Below, piece after piece: positions 23,955-36,400 of a stretch of 64,000 nt of DNA (position 1 is its first letter; each line of letters starts with the position of its first letter). The stretch covers positions 117,852 through 181,851 of the forward strand of contig VXAY01004345.1 of NCBI GenBank assembly GCA_013399855.1, written 5' to 3'. The DNA is from Oxyruncus cristatus. Taxonomy: Eukaryota > Chordata > Aves > Passeriformes > Cotingidae. Below the pieces are notes generated by a model. That model searched no databases. It had not been told where the DNA came from and worked only from the letters and a program-made list of their open reading frames with translations. The position numbers and the translations under genes are program-made.

Positions 23955-24085
23955 TAGAACCCCAGAATGGTTTGGTTTGGAAGGCACCTTAAAGACCATC
24001 CAGTTCCAACCCCCCACCATGGGCAGTTCCATTAGCCCAGGTTGCTGAGAGCCCATCCAGCCTGGCCCTGAACACTTTAAAGTCT
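23955..24085 (-). repeat. CR1 LINE 3' fragment
   Basis: This is a reverse-complement CR1 3' end ('catagaaccccagaatggtt', 'ccttaaagaccatccagttc', 'ccaccatgggcag'), truncated after about 130 bases. Confidence 0.85.
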
Positions 24086-24562
24086 CCCACTGAAGGTGTC
24101 ACACCACTGGACCACAGGGAGCTGGGGGTCCTGTGCACAGTGGCTCCACCCAGAGCAGCTTTTTACCTTCCCTGGAGCCTCCATGACCATGAGCTGATGC
24201 AAAATTTCTAGTGCAAAGCAGAAAAGCAGCACATCTAGAAATGCAGGGCCATGCAGGTGAATCACAGCAGAACACTGGGGTCTGCCCCCACCGAGGGGGT
24301 ACGGCTGCCCGGGGATGCAGCAGTGCAGGGACGGCTGAGCGGGACCCGGACACGCAGGTTCTGTGTTGGTCCCCAACTCAGAACACTCAACAAGGATGAT
24401 GCAATCCACCACAGGTTCACTTTTCACCATCTTTTATCAGAGTGATTTAGAAACACCAGCAGAGTGTGGTGAGAGGCAATGTGATGACTGAACTTACCCT
24501 CACCTCGAGGCAGCCTGGGAAATACTAACCACAAACTTGCAGTGAACACATCCACAGCCACA

Positions 24563-24686
24563 GGGTTTTTTCTTTTTTTTCTCTGTTTTTTTTTTTTTCC
24601 CTTTCTTTCTTTTNNNNNNNNNNNNNNNNNNNNNNNNNNNNNNNNNNNNNNNNNNNNNNNNNNNNNNNTTTTTTTTTTTTTTTTTT
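24563..24686. other. Pyrimidine tract with a 55-base assembly gap
   Basis: A T/C-rich tract on the plus strand (24563-24613) leads into Ns at 24614-24668 and then a pure T run to about 24686. The gap length may be nominal. The tract is probably a longer poly-pyrimidine run or a poly(A) tail of a minus-strand insertion that could not be assembled. Any frame read through it is an artefact. Confidence 0.9.
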
Positions 24687-25448
24687 AGCTCATCAGCCAT
24701 GATACTTGGATTCAGGACTAACTCAAACATCTTTATTGCACTTTTCCCTGTGGTGTCCCTTTGTCACCTCAGACACACACGAGAGCTCTCCCATGGCCAA
24801 TCCCCACCACGGCTGGAGATGCTGGGTATGCAGACCATCAACTGCTGCTCCAGGAGAACCACATCCCTGCTTCCAAGAGAGAAGATTTCACAGCCTTGCC
24901 TTCATCCCGAGCCTCTTCTGACTGTAAACCATGTATCAAGAGCTGTAAGGAAAGGGACAATGTTAATATATTGAATACCACTGTATTCTAGATCAGCTTA
25001 TAGAAAGTATTCCTTCTTCACCAAATGTATTCATTTCTTCACAAGGTGATACTCATTCTCCCTGCAAGTGTCTATATATGTTTTTAGCACACTGCCTTCA
25101 AGGCAGCTGATAGCTCGTCACCTGTGATGTACTTTATCTTCTGCCACTGACACGTCTGCCTACACCATCCCATCTCACAACCTTTTTCTGGCTACTGCAG
25201 AATTTTCCTGTTCCATAAGTTATTTATCTTGTACAAAGCTAAGTTACTTATCTAGACACAATGTTTAGAGATGAAAGCCAACACGCCTGCCACGGACAGG
25301 GCAGCCTTCAAGACTTGGAGCTGCATTCCCTGTAAAAGTGGCTGATGACAGCAAACGGACCTTCCTCAGCCACAAGGCAAACACAGTATATACTGTAATT
25401 TCTTTATAATTATTATTTTTTGCTGGTTGAAGCAGCTCCTTTGTCAGT

Positions 25449-25480
25449 AAAAAAAAAAAAAAAAACAACAAAAAAAAAGA
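25449..25480 (+). repeat. A-rich tract
   Basis: A run of about 17 A residues is followed by 'caacaaaaaaaag'. I recognise no retroposon body upstream, so it may be simple low-complexity DNA. Confidence 0.6.
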
Positions 25481-27284
25481 AGGCTGGAAATAGCTGATAT
25501 AAACTCCAGGACAAGCTCTTGCAGAAGCTTCATCACTTCCCAGGCAGTTTCGCTCTGCTGGGACTGACTCGTGTCACCCTAGGAAGAGCTGCACTCTTAT
25601 CCTGGATTTACAGGGCTTCAGACCATGTTTAGGCTGAATTGCCCTGGACATTGGGGGTGGCTGGTGACAGTCCTACTTGTTTCTGTACCTACTGAAAAGT
25701 CTCATAAACTGGCATTGCTCTCGTGGCTTCTGTCACCTGCGCCTTGAACCCACCAGCGCTGGTGCCTGGCGATGAGAAGAACATGCAGGAATCACTCAAT
25801 TACATCCTGAACCAAGATGAAATCAAATACTTGAACGTGCAGAGGATAGTTTGTCTCAAATAACTAAAACAAACATTGAAATAGGAGGTGTTTGGAACTT
25901 TCTCATCTCAGCGTTTTTGTCTCAGAAAATATGAGTTAGAACAAAAGGGAATTTCCCACAAGTCCATTTGAATTTTGCTAAAATCACTCCATATAAACAT
26001 AAAAGAAAAATAAAATGTTTCAGTTATGTTTGTTAAGAAAAAAATAAAATCAACAACACAAAGAACTGCTGACATATTGAATGAACAGATATATTTAATT
26101 TTTGCTCAGCCTGACCGTGACTTATGTCCATCTAAGCCACCACCAAGCCACGAACTTTCTATGTAATTTTTGCACTTTCTGACCCCACTTCTGTGGCCAC
26201 AGTCCTTATCCAGCCTACACTGCTCATACCACAAACTATTTAAGTTTAATTTAATCTTGGAGCTGCCCCCTGGACGTTCCTGACCGCTGGTGAGACCGTT
26301 CCCAGAGGATGCACCCCTGATTCCTGAGGCCCTGTTTTGGTACTAAGGAGCACCATGGTGGCTGACTGCTCCCAGAGTGGGGCTCGGTGGAGACCCTTCT
26401 TATGCTGTATTTGGAATATTTGGGTTTTCAGCTTTGTACCTGACAATTCTTTTCTCTCCATCAATGCCCCGTAGCACACTCACAAGGCAAGAAAAGGAGA
26501 CCAACAGTGACATAACACCACTAATATTAATAAGTTGAGTCACAGTCACTATGTCAAAATTTCCTGTGAAGATTGTGCTTGATTTGCTTATGGTGTTGGT
26601 TTTCTAAAGTGAATACAAACATGTTTAGAGCCCATCTAAAGACAAGCCAACAAAGGCAAGTGGACCTCCAAATGCAAGCTGACCTTCAAACATGCAGGAT
26701 GTTAAATATGCGAATTTCTCAAGGCAGACTGAGCCCTCACCATGAGCTGTGGCATCATGTTCCCCCTGTCCCCCCCTGCTCCTCACAGTGCAGCAGCAGC
26801 CACAGTCCTCTGAAGCTTTTCTCACCACCAGCCCAGTTTTCGTAGCTATTTCTGGCAGCGCCGCTGTGCAGTCGCCAAGTTCTCAGACTCTTCGCATGAT
26901 CATTTAGAACTTCCTCCTACTAGGTTGGTTTTTTTTTTCTCCCATCCTGAGCTCAACATTTTTACTCTTCCCAGGTCAACCAGAAGGCCTTTTGCCTTGG
27001 CATCGTTCCTATCTGCCTGGCCCAGTCACAGCAGTTCTTATGACCAGTGCCAGCCCCCGGGCAGCTGGAGCAGAGTGGGAGGAGGGCACACGACTTATTT
27101 ACTAAGAACTCTTTCTGTAGAGCAAATTCAGCCCCTTCAGAGCTAAAAGGACAAGGATCTGGGTGCTTCCCCTTGGGAAGGCAGTTCGCAGGCAGCTTTC
27201 TGCTGGATACCTCCTTTGCAGACTGAAGGTACTGGAGGGTCTTGGGGGTCAAGGGCATCATACAAGAGAAAAAAAGGGATTATC

Positions 27285-27819
27285 CCACTCTATTCAGTGC
27301 TTGCCACACCACACTTGGAATACGGTCTTCAGTTTGTCTCCACAATACAAAAAAGATGTGGACAAGCTGAAGAAGGTCCAGAAAAGGGCCACAAAGATGG
27401 TCCAAGGACCAGGAAGCTGCCATAAGAGGAAAGGCTGAGAGAATTGCAGTTGTTAAGCCTCAAGAAAAGAAGGTCCCAGAGGAGACCTTATCACCACATT
27501 TCACTACTTAAAGGGTGGCTACGAAGAAGATGGAGCCTCCCTTTTTACAAGGAGTCACATCAAAAAGACCAAGGGTAATGGGGACAAGTTACTCCTGGGG
27601 AGATTCCAATCAGACAAAAGAGCAAAGCTGGTCATAATGAGAACAACCAGCCACTGGAGTAATGTTCCTGGGGAAGTGGTGGATTCCTCAGTGCTGGATA
27701 CTTGCATGATTCAGCTGAACAGGGTGCTGAGCCATCTTGTCTAGACAGTGCTTTTGCCAAGAAAGGTTGAACCAGACGATCCCTGAGATCCCTTCTGACA
27801 TGGGATTCTGTGATTCTAG
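27285..27819 (+). repeat. Old CR1 LINE 3' end
   Basis: This is a diverged plus-strand CR1: 'ccacacttggaatacggtct', 'aaggtccagaaaagggccac', 'gagaccttatcaccacattt', ending 'gatcccttctgacatgggat' and 'tctgtgattctag'. The ORF2 frame is broken by stops and small indels, and divergence is higher than in the copy at 4697. It appears to be one of the oldest insertions in the window. Confidence 0.85.
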
Positions 27820-27992
27820 TTTTCTTCCCCTTCCTGTTTTTCACACCCATTGTTGAGTCTGTGCTGGGTTCCCTGCCCTGCTGGGGACTTCACTGAGCAC
27901 CTGGTGTGTGCCAAGGCTCTGAGTTACTGAATGTGGAGGGGAAGGCAGAGGAACTGACCCCGCGGGGTGTTAGTGCCGAGGCCCCGTGAGCA

Positions 27993-28025
27993 GACACACC
28001 CTGCCACACCCTGCCACACCCTGCC
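27993..28025 (+). repeat. 10-bp tandem repeat, about three copies
   Basis: There are three copies of 'cacaccctgc' in a row. Confidence 0.8.
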
Positions 28026-30069
28026 AAGGACAGAGAGCCCCGCTCAGCCACAGCCCTGCACATCCCAGGGTGAACCCACAGCACACAAGGCCCATGCAAG
28101 AGTCTGGGGTGCACATCAAGCGAGGGCAGGTATCCCACTGTCCACGATGGTCACAGCAGAGGAGGACTGACCTCTTTAATTGCCCACTCCTGTACACTAA
28201 TGAAGCCCCAAGGGAGCAGCGGGAGGTGCCAGTGCCTCACCACCTTCACAGGGAAGAATACTCAGTTCAGTATGGAATTTTGGCCCCCCACGCTCCTGAG
28301 CCAGGCTCAGCTGCTGTCCCAGGCAGGGCAGGGCTGCAGGAGGGACCTGCCACAGCCAGCAGCTCTTGCAACCCGAGAACAGCTGAGTCAGCCTTCACAT
28401 GTGATAAACTGTTGATTCATGTTTTCAGTTTCTTTTGGTTCCAATAAAAATGCAACTGTGGAGAAATCACGTGATGCCATACTCTCCCAGAAAAATCCCA
28501 GATGGATTTGTATCATTTGGAGTACAACTCATCCTTCTCCCTTACTACCTAATTACCTTAAAACGTGCCTCCTCTTTTGTGCTCAGCATCAGCTCCTTCT
28601 AGAAATTCCCAGCAACTCCCAGAAGTTTCCATCAGTTGCCACTTCCTCAGGCAGGACATGATGGGCACAGCTTGTTCCTCGGGGCTGTTGGACGAGCTGC
28701 CAGTGGTGCCCATTTGTGGAGCACGTGCCAAGTACCTCGGAAGGTGTCCCAGACAAGTACTGTTGTTCTAATTTATTATGTTGCATGGGTTGCTGGAGCT
28801 CCATAAAGGAAGGCTTTATTTCCCCTTCACTGCCTAGAAGTCAGAATTACTTGGATCATTTCTTCCTATCGCTGGAGTTTGGGACATGAAAAGATGCTCC
28901 CCATGGCAGCTGGAAGGGTTATTACAGGGTTATAATAGTAAGACTAAATTAAAGCTAAATTATATAAATAAGTCTAGGAAATATTGGCTGTAACACAACT
29001 GCAAACCCAAAGTGCTAGCTGCATTTCTTAAATAATCATAATTAAATCAACTACATATCCAATAGCAACTTATTAGGCTGTAGAGCAGGATTCATTTAGC
29101 AGGATGGTTCAAATTTTTATAAGTGCATTTTATAATACTTGGATATCAGAGTCAAGCAGCTAAAATTATGACTGCTGTTAGGCTGCAATTAATTGGGTAT
29201 GAAGCACTCTGCCCACTTCATTGTGTAAGCACAAGAACAAGCCAAAACTTTCCTGCCAATCTGCTTTATTTTTAGCCAAAAACTGAGTTTGTGATGAAGC
29301 AGTTTACTTGCAGTTGTTATTTGCATTCCAGGGAAGTTCCCTTGAAATATTTTTAATGTTCAGTGGGTTAAGTGCTGCTGCAGCTTTCGTGGCAAAAGTA
29401 AAATCCTTTAGTTTTGCCAGTTTTCTGGCACACGGGTACACGCTCGTGCCTTGCTTTGGGCTCAGTTGTTCCTTTCCCCTGAACATGCCAAAACAGCCCT
29501 CGCCAGCCCGTTTGCCACTCAGCTCTGCACGTCTCTGCTGCTTCACCCCAATTTATGGGAAGCAGTATTTTACATCCTGGTGACTCAAGGCTCTCACAGC
29601 ACATCATAATTCCTTATTTATGGCACGGTGACCCTTTACCTGGCTACCCATCCCTGCAGACCTAAAGCCATCGTGCACACTCCTCAACACAGCTATGCTG
29701 GTTCCCGTGGTTGGGTTTGTTCCTTCAAACCACAGGGTTTATTCCCAGAATGTCTAATTTCTGCTTAATTCAGCCTCTGTGGCCAGGACCTGCAGCAGAG
29801 CTGGTGTGACAGTGAGGGGTTCTGCTGACCCGCTGTGGTAAAGGCACACACGAGGATCTCCAGCTCCCTGCATGCACTGAGTTATTTCTCATTCCCTAAG
29901 TGCCAGGTTTTCCAAGTTACACTGAAGCCATACAGGATTCGATTACGTACTTGGAGATAACAGCAATAACAACCAGATCACGGGAGCAGGAATCAATGAC
30001 CCAGCAGTGGTAACCATGTTTACCACCTCACCTGCCTCCTGCCAGCTCTCTGTGCTTTTATCATCATCA

Positions 30070-30356
30070 GAGAGTCATAAACACAGACTGATTTGGGTCG
30101 GAGGGGACCTTAAAGCTCATCCAGTCCCACCCCCTGCCATGGCCAGGGACACCTTTCACTGGCCCAGGCTGCTCCAACCTGGCCTTGGACACTTCCAGGG
30201 ATGGGACAGCCACAGCTTCTCTGGGCAGCTTGTGCCAGTGCTCCCCACCCTCCCAGGGAAGGGTTTCTTCTCAGTGTCCAATCCAACCCTCTCCTCTCTC
30301 AGTTTGAAGCCATTCCCCCTTGTCCTGTCACTACATTCCCTTGGCAAGAGACCCCT
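30070..30356 (-). repeat. CR1 LINE 3' fragment
   Basis: This is a reverse-complement CR1: 'ccttaaagctcatccagtcc', 'ccatggccagggacaccttt', 'tggacacttccagggatggg', 'gaagccattcccccttgtcc'. Confidence 0.9.
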
Positions 30357-31964
30357 TCAACTTTTACATTTGCCATCAGCTTCAAACCAGCATTAAAGGT
30401 AACACAGAATACTGCTACTGTTTTTCTTCCTTTGTGTTCTAATTTCCTTAGCAGGGTGTGTCCTCCAAGATCATAATACCAACAAAGGAAAGTTTCTGCT
30501 AACAGGGGCTGGGTCCTCAGGGCTGTCTGTGCACTGCAATGGAACCCGTTCTTAGAAATGCCACTGCCAGGAGGAAACCAGACACGGTCACAAAGAGGTG
30601 TCCAAAGCAAACATGTCAACATTACAAGCCCTAACAAACAAAAAACTCACTTGAAAGCTACGATCCTTCCTGCTTGGCCATAATACAGCCACATTCTTGG
30701 GCTCACTCACCTTCATCAAGCTCAAAAGAGCCCGAGAGTCCCCAGTGCAGCTGCCACCAGTGCCCACCCTGCACCAGCAGCACCAGCCTGGCTCCTGCAC
30801 TGGGGCCATGTGGCACATTGGGAAGGCAGAACTCAGCCTGGACATGCCCAGGGGCAAAAAACAGCTGCAAGGTCTGCCCAGAAATCCAGCCTTGCAGTCG
30901 AGTGTGTTTCTAAGGTGGTCTGGCAAGCCTGGCTTCACGTCTGCAACTGTCATGGGGATGTGGATGCTCCAGGCCACCCAAATGCCCTCCAATGGAAAGC
31001 AGGGCACAGGGAGAAGGGGGACAGGGTACCTCTGCCTTGACATGAAGGAGACTCAGGACCAGGACTCCTACAGCCCAGAGTGTACAGCAAGCAGCAGTTA
31101 CAGATACAACTCCCAATCCAAGAGCTTATCAATGCTCCACTTGTATTACATATAAAAATAGTCTTAACCACCAGGGATTTTTTTTCTTTTCCCCATCATG
31201 TTTCCAAGGCAAAAGAACAGCCATTATCAAGCAGGTTTGCTGAGTGCAACAGAGGAAAATCCTATCACTGAACACTCACATCGTCTTTTTTGTCTCTTGC
31301 TCCATGTAAGCTCTTAGTTCTAAACAAAGGAGGACAGGATAAATTACAGAAGAAGATGTACTTCAACAAAGAGATCTATTTCTTTTTTCCTGAAACTGTC
31401 TTGATTCTGCTTATACTGGCTGGAAAACAGCATCTTCTGTTCTCCTCAAATAACAAACAAACCCCAAGCTAATGATGAGATTCCCATATCAAGGTCACGG
31501 GCCTGGCTTTGCTGTAGCATGCACTGAGTGCTGTACTCAGGGCAGACTCAAAACCTCATTTAAAATGGGCTAAGTATCAACAATTAAAATAATTTGCTGA
31601 ACAGGAGAAAAAGCACTTAGGGAATGTTTTTCTCTCAAAAGACAAGAGGAAAGTTGGAAAGCTTGTGGATTGTCTTGCTGTCCATGCCGAGGAAGCCGCA
31701 GTGCTGCAGCGGCAAAGCTCCTCTCCACAGGGGTGAAACCAGGACTTTGCTCCATCTCGTTCGGGCTACACCCAAGCAGGAAGGAGGGTAGTTCAAAGGG
31801 AGAAGGGGTGGCTCACCACTGAAACCAGTCTGCAAAAATAAAAGTCATTTTCCAGCTGAGGAACTCACCTGGGGCGTCAGTACGTCACAACAGCAGCTGG
31901 GGCTCTGCACGGCCGACAGTGGCCGCTCCGCGCTGGGGATGCAGGCAGGGGCCTGACAACTCCT

Positions 31965-32320
31965 GAGTATCCAACCTCAACCTCCCCTGCTACACCCTGA
32001 GGCCATTGCCTCTTGTCCTACTACTTGTTACCTGGGAGAAGAGACTGTCTCCAACAGTCTCCAACAGTCTCCAACCTCCTGTCAGGTATCTATTGATAGC
32101 AAGAAGGCTCCCCCTGAGCTTCCTTTTCTCCAGGCTGAGCCTCACCAGATCCTTCAGCCTCTCGTCATCAGACTTGAGTTCCAGACTCTTCCTTCTCAGG
32201 ACGTGCTCCAGCACCTTAAAGTTGTTCTTGTCATGTGGGGCCCAAAACTGAACCCAGGATTTGGGGTGTGGCCTCATCAGTGCCCAGCACAGGGCGACAG
32301 TCACTGCCCTGCTTTCTGCA
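31965..32320 (-). repeat. CR1 LINE internal fragment without a tail
   Basis: This is a reverse-complement of the CR1 ORF2 C-terminal region ('gaggccattgcctcttgtcc', 'ctttctccaggctgagcctc'-like sequence, 'cagcaccttaaagttgttct', 'gcccagcacagggcgacagt'). The 3' tail is missing on the left. It contains a small internal tandem triplication of 'gtctccaaca' at about 32047-32076. Confidence 0.85.
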
Positions 32321-33360
32321 CAGCAGGAGCTGGGTTTATTTGCACTGGATATTTCATATAAATTAAAGGTCTGGTGGAGCCAGCTCTTCCAAAGCTCCTT
32401 CACGTGCTGAGGGTCCTCTCATATTGATGCTTGTTATCATCAGGCTGTCCCACACTGCACTCTTATTAACCACAACACTTGTCCAGAGGAAGATGATGCA
32501 ACGGCTGCATGGGAAGTGTCAGCTATTTTGTACAATGCTGTTTACTGTTTCAGAAAAGAGACTTTTGGAATGGAATGGTCACTGCCATGTTTACTGACCT
32601 CCTCAAGAAGGCTTTTAGTTGTGCCTTTTCTTTCCTGTAAGGGAGGGAAAAATATCAGGATGGGAAAATTGGTGTGTGTTAGTGAAGAAGAGAAATTAAG
32701 CAGGACTGTTCCTGACCCAGGCTCCTCCTCTGCACCCGCTCTGGCTGCTCCCGGGGGCTGAACTCCAAGGGTTGAGCAGATAAGACAATCCATTTCTCTA
32801 TCTAATCTCTGCTGCATTATCTCAGCACAAACACACAGCTGGTTTCTCCACTGCTCAGTTAAACTCCCCCAGAGGGAGCAGCAGCCACGGGGCTGCCTGG
32901 GGTACAAACAGGGCTGGGGGAGCTGGTCCATCCTCCACTGGCATTGCTGGCAGACATGGCACTGCTCTCTCAGGAAAGGAATTTGGACCCATGCAAATAA
33001 CTCATTTGGAATTAAAAAGTGTGCCTGCTTTCTCTTCTGCAGTTTGGAGTTATCCTTTTCAGATAAGCGGCGTAGAACCAGCTCAGCTTAATCAGCTCCA
33101 GCCATCTCCACCATCACTGACCTCATGCCACGACCACACTACCTCACACATCAGCAAAGAAAGGACTGCAGCAGGGTTTGGGCCACTGAGGACAAACATT
33201 CCTGCAGCATCTTACGGGGTTGGTCCAGACAGGCAAGGATGGTGACAGTCTAATAATTAAGGCACATTGACACCATGTTAAAACCAATTTCCTGCTTTCA
33301 GAAAGGTCCGTTCAGTGCTTCCTGTCAGGGGTGTCACTGTCTAAATAACGATGTGCGGGT

Positions 33361-33430
33361 AATTAGCAGGCTGTAATTAGCAGGCTGTAATTAGCAGGCT
33401 GTAATTAGCAGGCTGTAATTAGCAGGCTGC
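33361..33430 (+). repeat. 14-bp tandem repeat, five copies
   Basis: There are five head-to-tail copies of AATTAGCAGGCTGT, perfect except for the last base of the fifth. The boundary between units creates TAATTA, a palindromic homeodomain-type core, at regular 14-base spacing. Confidence 0.95.
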
Positions 33431-36400
33431 CCAGGCCCGCACACGGGATGCTGGCAGGACCGTGCAGCCTGTCCCTCAGCACCTCGGCTCAGCAGGACTG
33501 GGGGAAGCCCAGGGCCAGTGCATCTCTAATTCCCAAGGCTTGCAGCCCACAGTCCCCAGGAAGGAGTGATGTTTGTTAATCCTGGTTGTTAATCCTGCAG
33601 GACCTGGAGGTGCCCATGTTTCAGTAATCCTGCAGGTAAATGCTTTAGGTGGTGGCCAGAATAAAACTAAAGCTTTTCAACAGGTTGTGAGAAACCCAGA
33701 CAACAGAAGGCAGAAGCTGAAAGTTTGTCACCTCCAAATCTCCCTGTTCTGTACCTGCCACCATCAGATGGTGCAAAGGCAAAAAGCTGTTTCATCTGTG
33801 GAGCCATGAGCAGACAAAGCCGCTGAGCCACGTCCAGGGGTCAGCAGCCACCTCTGATTCACCCAACACTGTGCTAGGAGAATACGGTATTTAAGCCGAT
33901 TCCTTTCCTGTAACAGACTGGGAGAACTGGTTTTGCAGCCCTTAGGTCACACTAATTTGCTGATGGAAAACAAGGTGCTTGTTAGGGAAAGCCAGTAAGT
34001 GGGCTTTATTCAGCTTAATCATTGTGTTAGTTGTAGGAGATGAGCACTATTTAAGTTGTATAACTACTACACAATCTCCTTAAGTAGGGTTCACTGAAAA
34101 CAAGAGTTTCTCATCCATGAAACCACTTTTTCTTCAACAGCAGGTGAAAGTCCCTTCCAACAGCCGACAAAGGCAAAGAGATGGGAGAAGCTGCCCCGAG
34201 GCTCTTCACCACAACCACTAAGGTCAATAAAGTCACACAAGGCATTCCCTTTTCTCCAGGGTCATGGTCTCAGCTGGGAGAGGCTTATTTGGGCAAAATG
34301 AGTGTAAGTTGTGGACACATTTTCCTAAAACTGATGCAAAGGCTCTATAAGGCAAAGGGGACTGTCTCAAGTCACTGAGCACTTTTACCAGCAGCTTAAC
34401 TCCCCTCAGGTGAGGACACCCCACATTTCCTTTGCCTGTTTCTTCAATCAAATCCACCTGAGTTTCTCACCATACCCAGTCCACTTCTGCTCTCCTGCAG
34501 GCCCCTCTTCTGCATCTCTCTCCTACAAATAACCCCTTCCAGGTTCCTCCTGTCTCCCAGGCACCAGAGCTCTGCCTGCATTCGGTGTCCAGCGATTTCC
34601 CCGCAGTGTTCCAAGCACCCCTGTATTGAGAAACACGGAGTGTTTAAACAGCATGACTGACTTTGCTGTTTTGAAGCTGCTGAGGCTGAGCTGGCTCCAG
34701 GACAGGGCTGTATCTGGCACACGTCCCTGGCTGCTCTGAAGAGATAAGTGCAGCTGCTGCAGCAGCTCGAGATGGGACAGGAAAGGGTGGGATGGGTGTC
34801 AGAGAGAGAACAAGCCACGACAAACATGAGGCAGGAGACTGAAACTCCTGATGAACCAGAGCCACTGACAAGGGACTGCAGACCTCCAGGGCCATGAAGG
34901 ACAGAAAGCCCCCCAGAGCTGCCTGGCACATGTTATGAGTCCCAGAGTGACAGCAGGGGGTTCGGGCCCCAAGGGTAAGAAAGTCCTTGTGGGCCCAAGC
35001 TTGGCAAGGGTTTAGGGAGGATGGCATAGACTCCCTTGTGCCTGTCAGACAGCACAGCTATTGTGTACAGCAGATATTGGGATTAAATAGAAACACAGAA
35101 ACACTCTGTCGAGAAAGAGGGACAACTGCCAGCTGGTGAGAGAAAAGGAGGTGAGTAAAATGAAGTGTAGAGAAGGGCAAAGGGGCTGGCAGCAAACCAC
35201 ATGTCATCCATGCACTCAAAGCAAAGCTCTGCCACAGGATTTTGATCTCAGAATGGTAAAACAAATCAAAACTTAGACAGTTCTGCTAGGACCAGCAGCT
35301 CTCTACCCTCAACCTCAGATGCTCCTCCAAAATCTCTTAAAGCTGTTGCTCCTTTCCCAGGGCTCCTCAGGATCTGGAAGCTCTTCAGAGTGCCTAAGTC
35401 CCCTTCAAGCAGCAAATGTTTGGCACTCTGAGCTGAGCCCCTCCTTCTTACCCCTCCAGATGCAGATGTGGAGGCTGCCCTGAAGTGTCAGGTGATGGCA
35501 GGGGTCTCCAAGCTCTGAGAGCACATGGAGTGTGTGACTGTGGGGCCTCCTTGGCTGCACTTTGAGCATCTTCTCTGAACCTCACCCGACATCTCCACAG
35601 GCTCCATATCCTCACCCCTGCCCCAGGCTCTCGGAGACTCCTTCCCATGGGAGCTGGCACTGCTAATCACCCTGGGGGATGGAAGGAGGCAGGAGAGGAG
35701 CGTGCATGGCCCCTGGTCCACATCACCCTGGAGCAGTGCTGGTGTGCCCAGGGCTGGCTCTCATTCCTGCAGACAGCTGACTGCGTTCACCTTCCGGGCA
35801 GTGTAAGGGCAGCATCACAGTGGTGGTCACTCCTGTCTTGTCTGGAGTGGACATTCCCCACTGCCATGGCCAGGAGGGATGGCAGCACAGGGGCTGGGAC
35901 AGCAGGGAGCCCCTGCAGCCACCAGCGAGCCACCAGCACTTGCAGAGACAGTGCAGAATAAGGCAACCCAGGATGGAGCCCAGCAAGGGATGCAACAATC
36001 CGTGCTGCCACCCAGGACTCCTCCCAGCCTGCCAGGAGCTGCTCTGGGGCAGCTCCTCCAGCCAGCACCCAGGGCCACCAGCAGGTCCCATGGGTGCCAC
36101 TGCCCTCTGCAGTCCCCAGAGGAACACACAGCTCACCTCCACACAGGATGTCCCTTCTGTCCTCTCCTTCCAGCCTCTCCTCCTGTGAGCTTCCCTACGA
36201 AATTCCAGTCCAGAAGGTAAGTCATCCAAGGAAAAGCATTTACTCACAGTGAGAACATCAGAAGCAGCACTGGGGGCAAGGAAGGTCCCTCTCCTGTGCA
36301 TTGTCCCACCTGGGAACTCCCCAACAGAGCTGTGGTTCTTGCAGAAGATGCCAAGAAAGGGCCAGAAGCTTGAGCAGAGAGTGTGTTGTCCCACACCAAT

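Noticed and set aside
24500..24730. Lysine-rich frame across the N gap
   Set aside because: It is a translation of a poly-pyrimidine tract and unknown bases.
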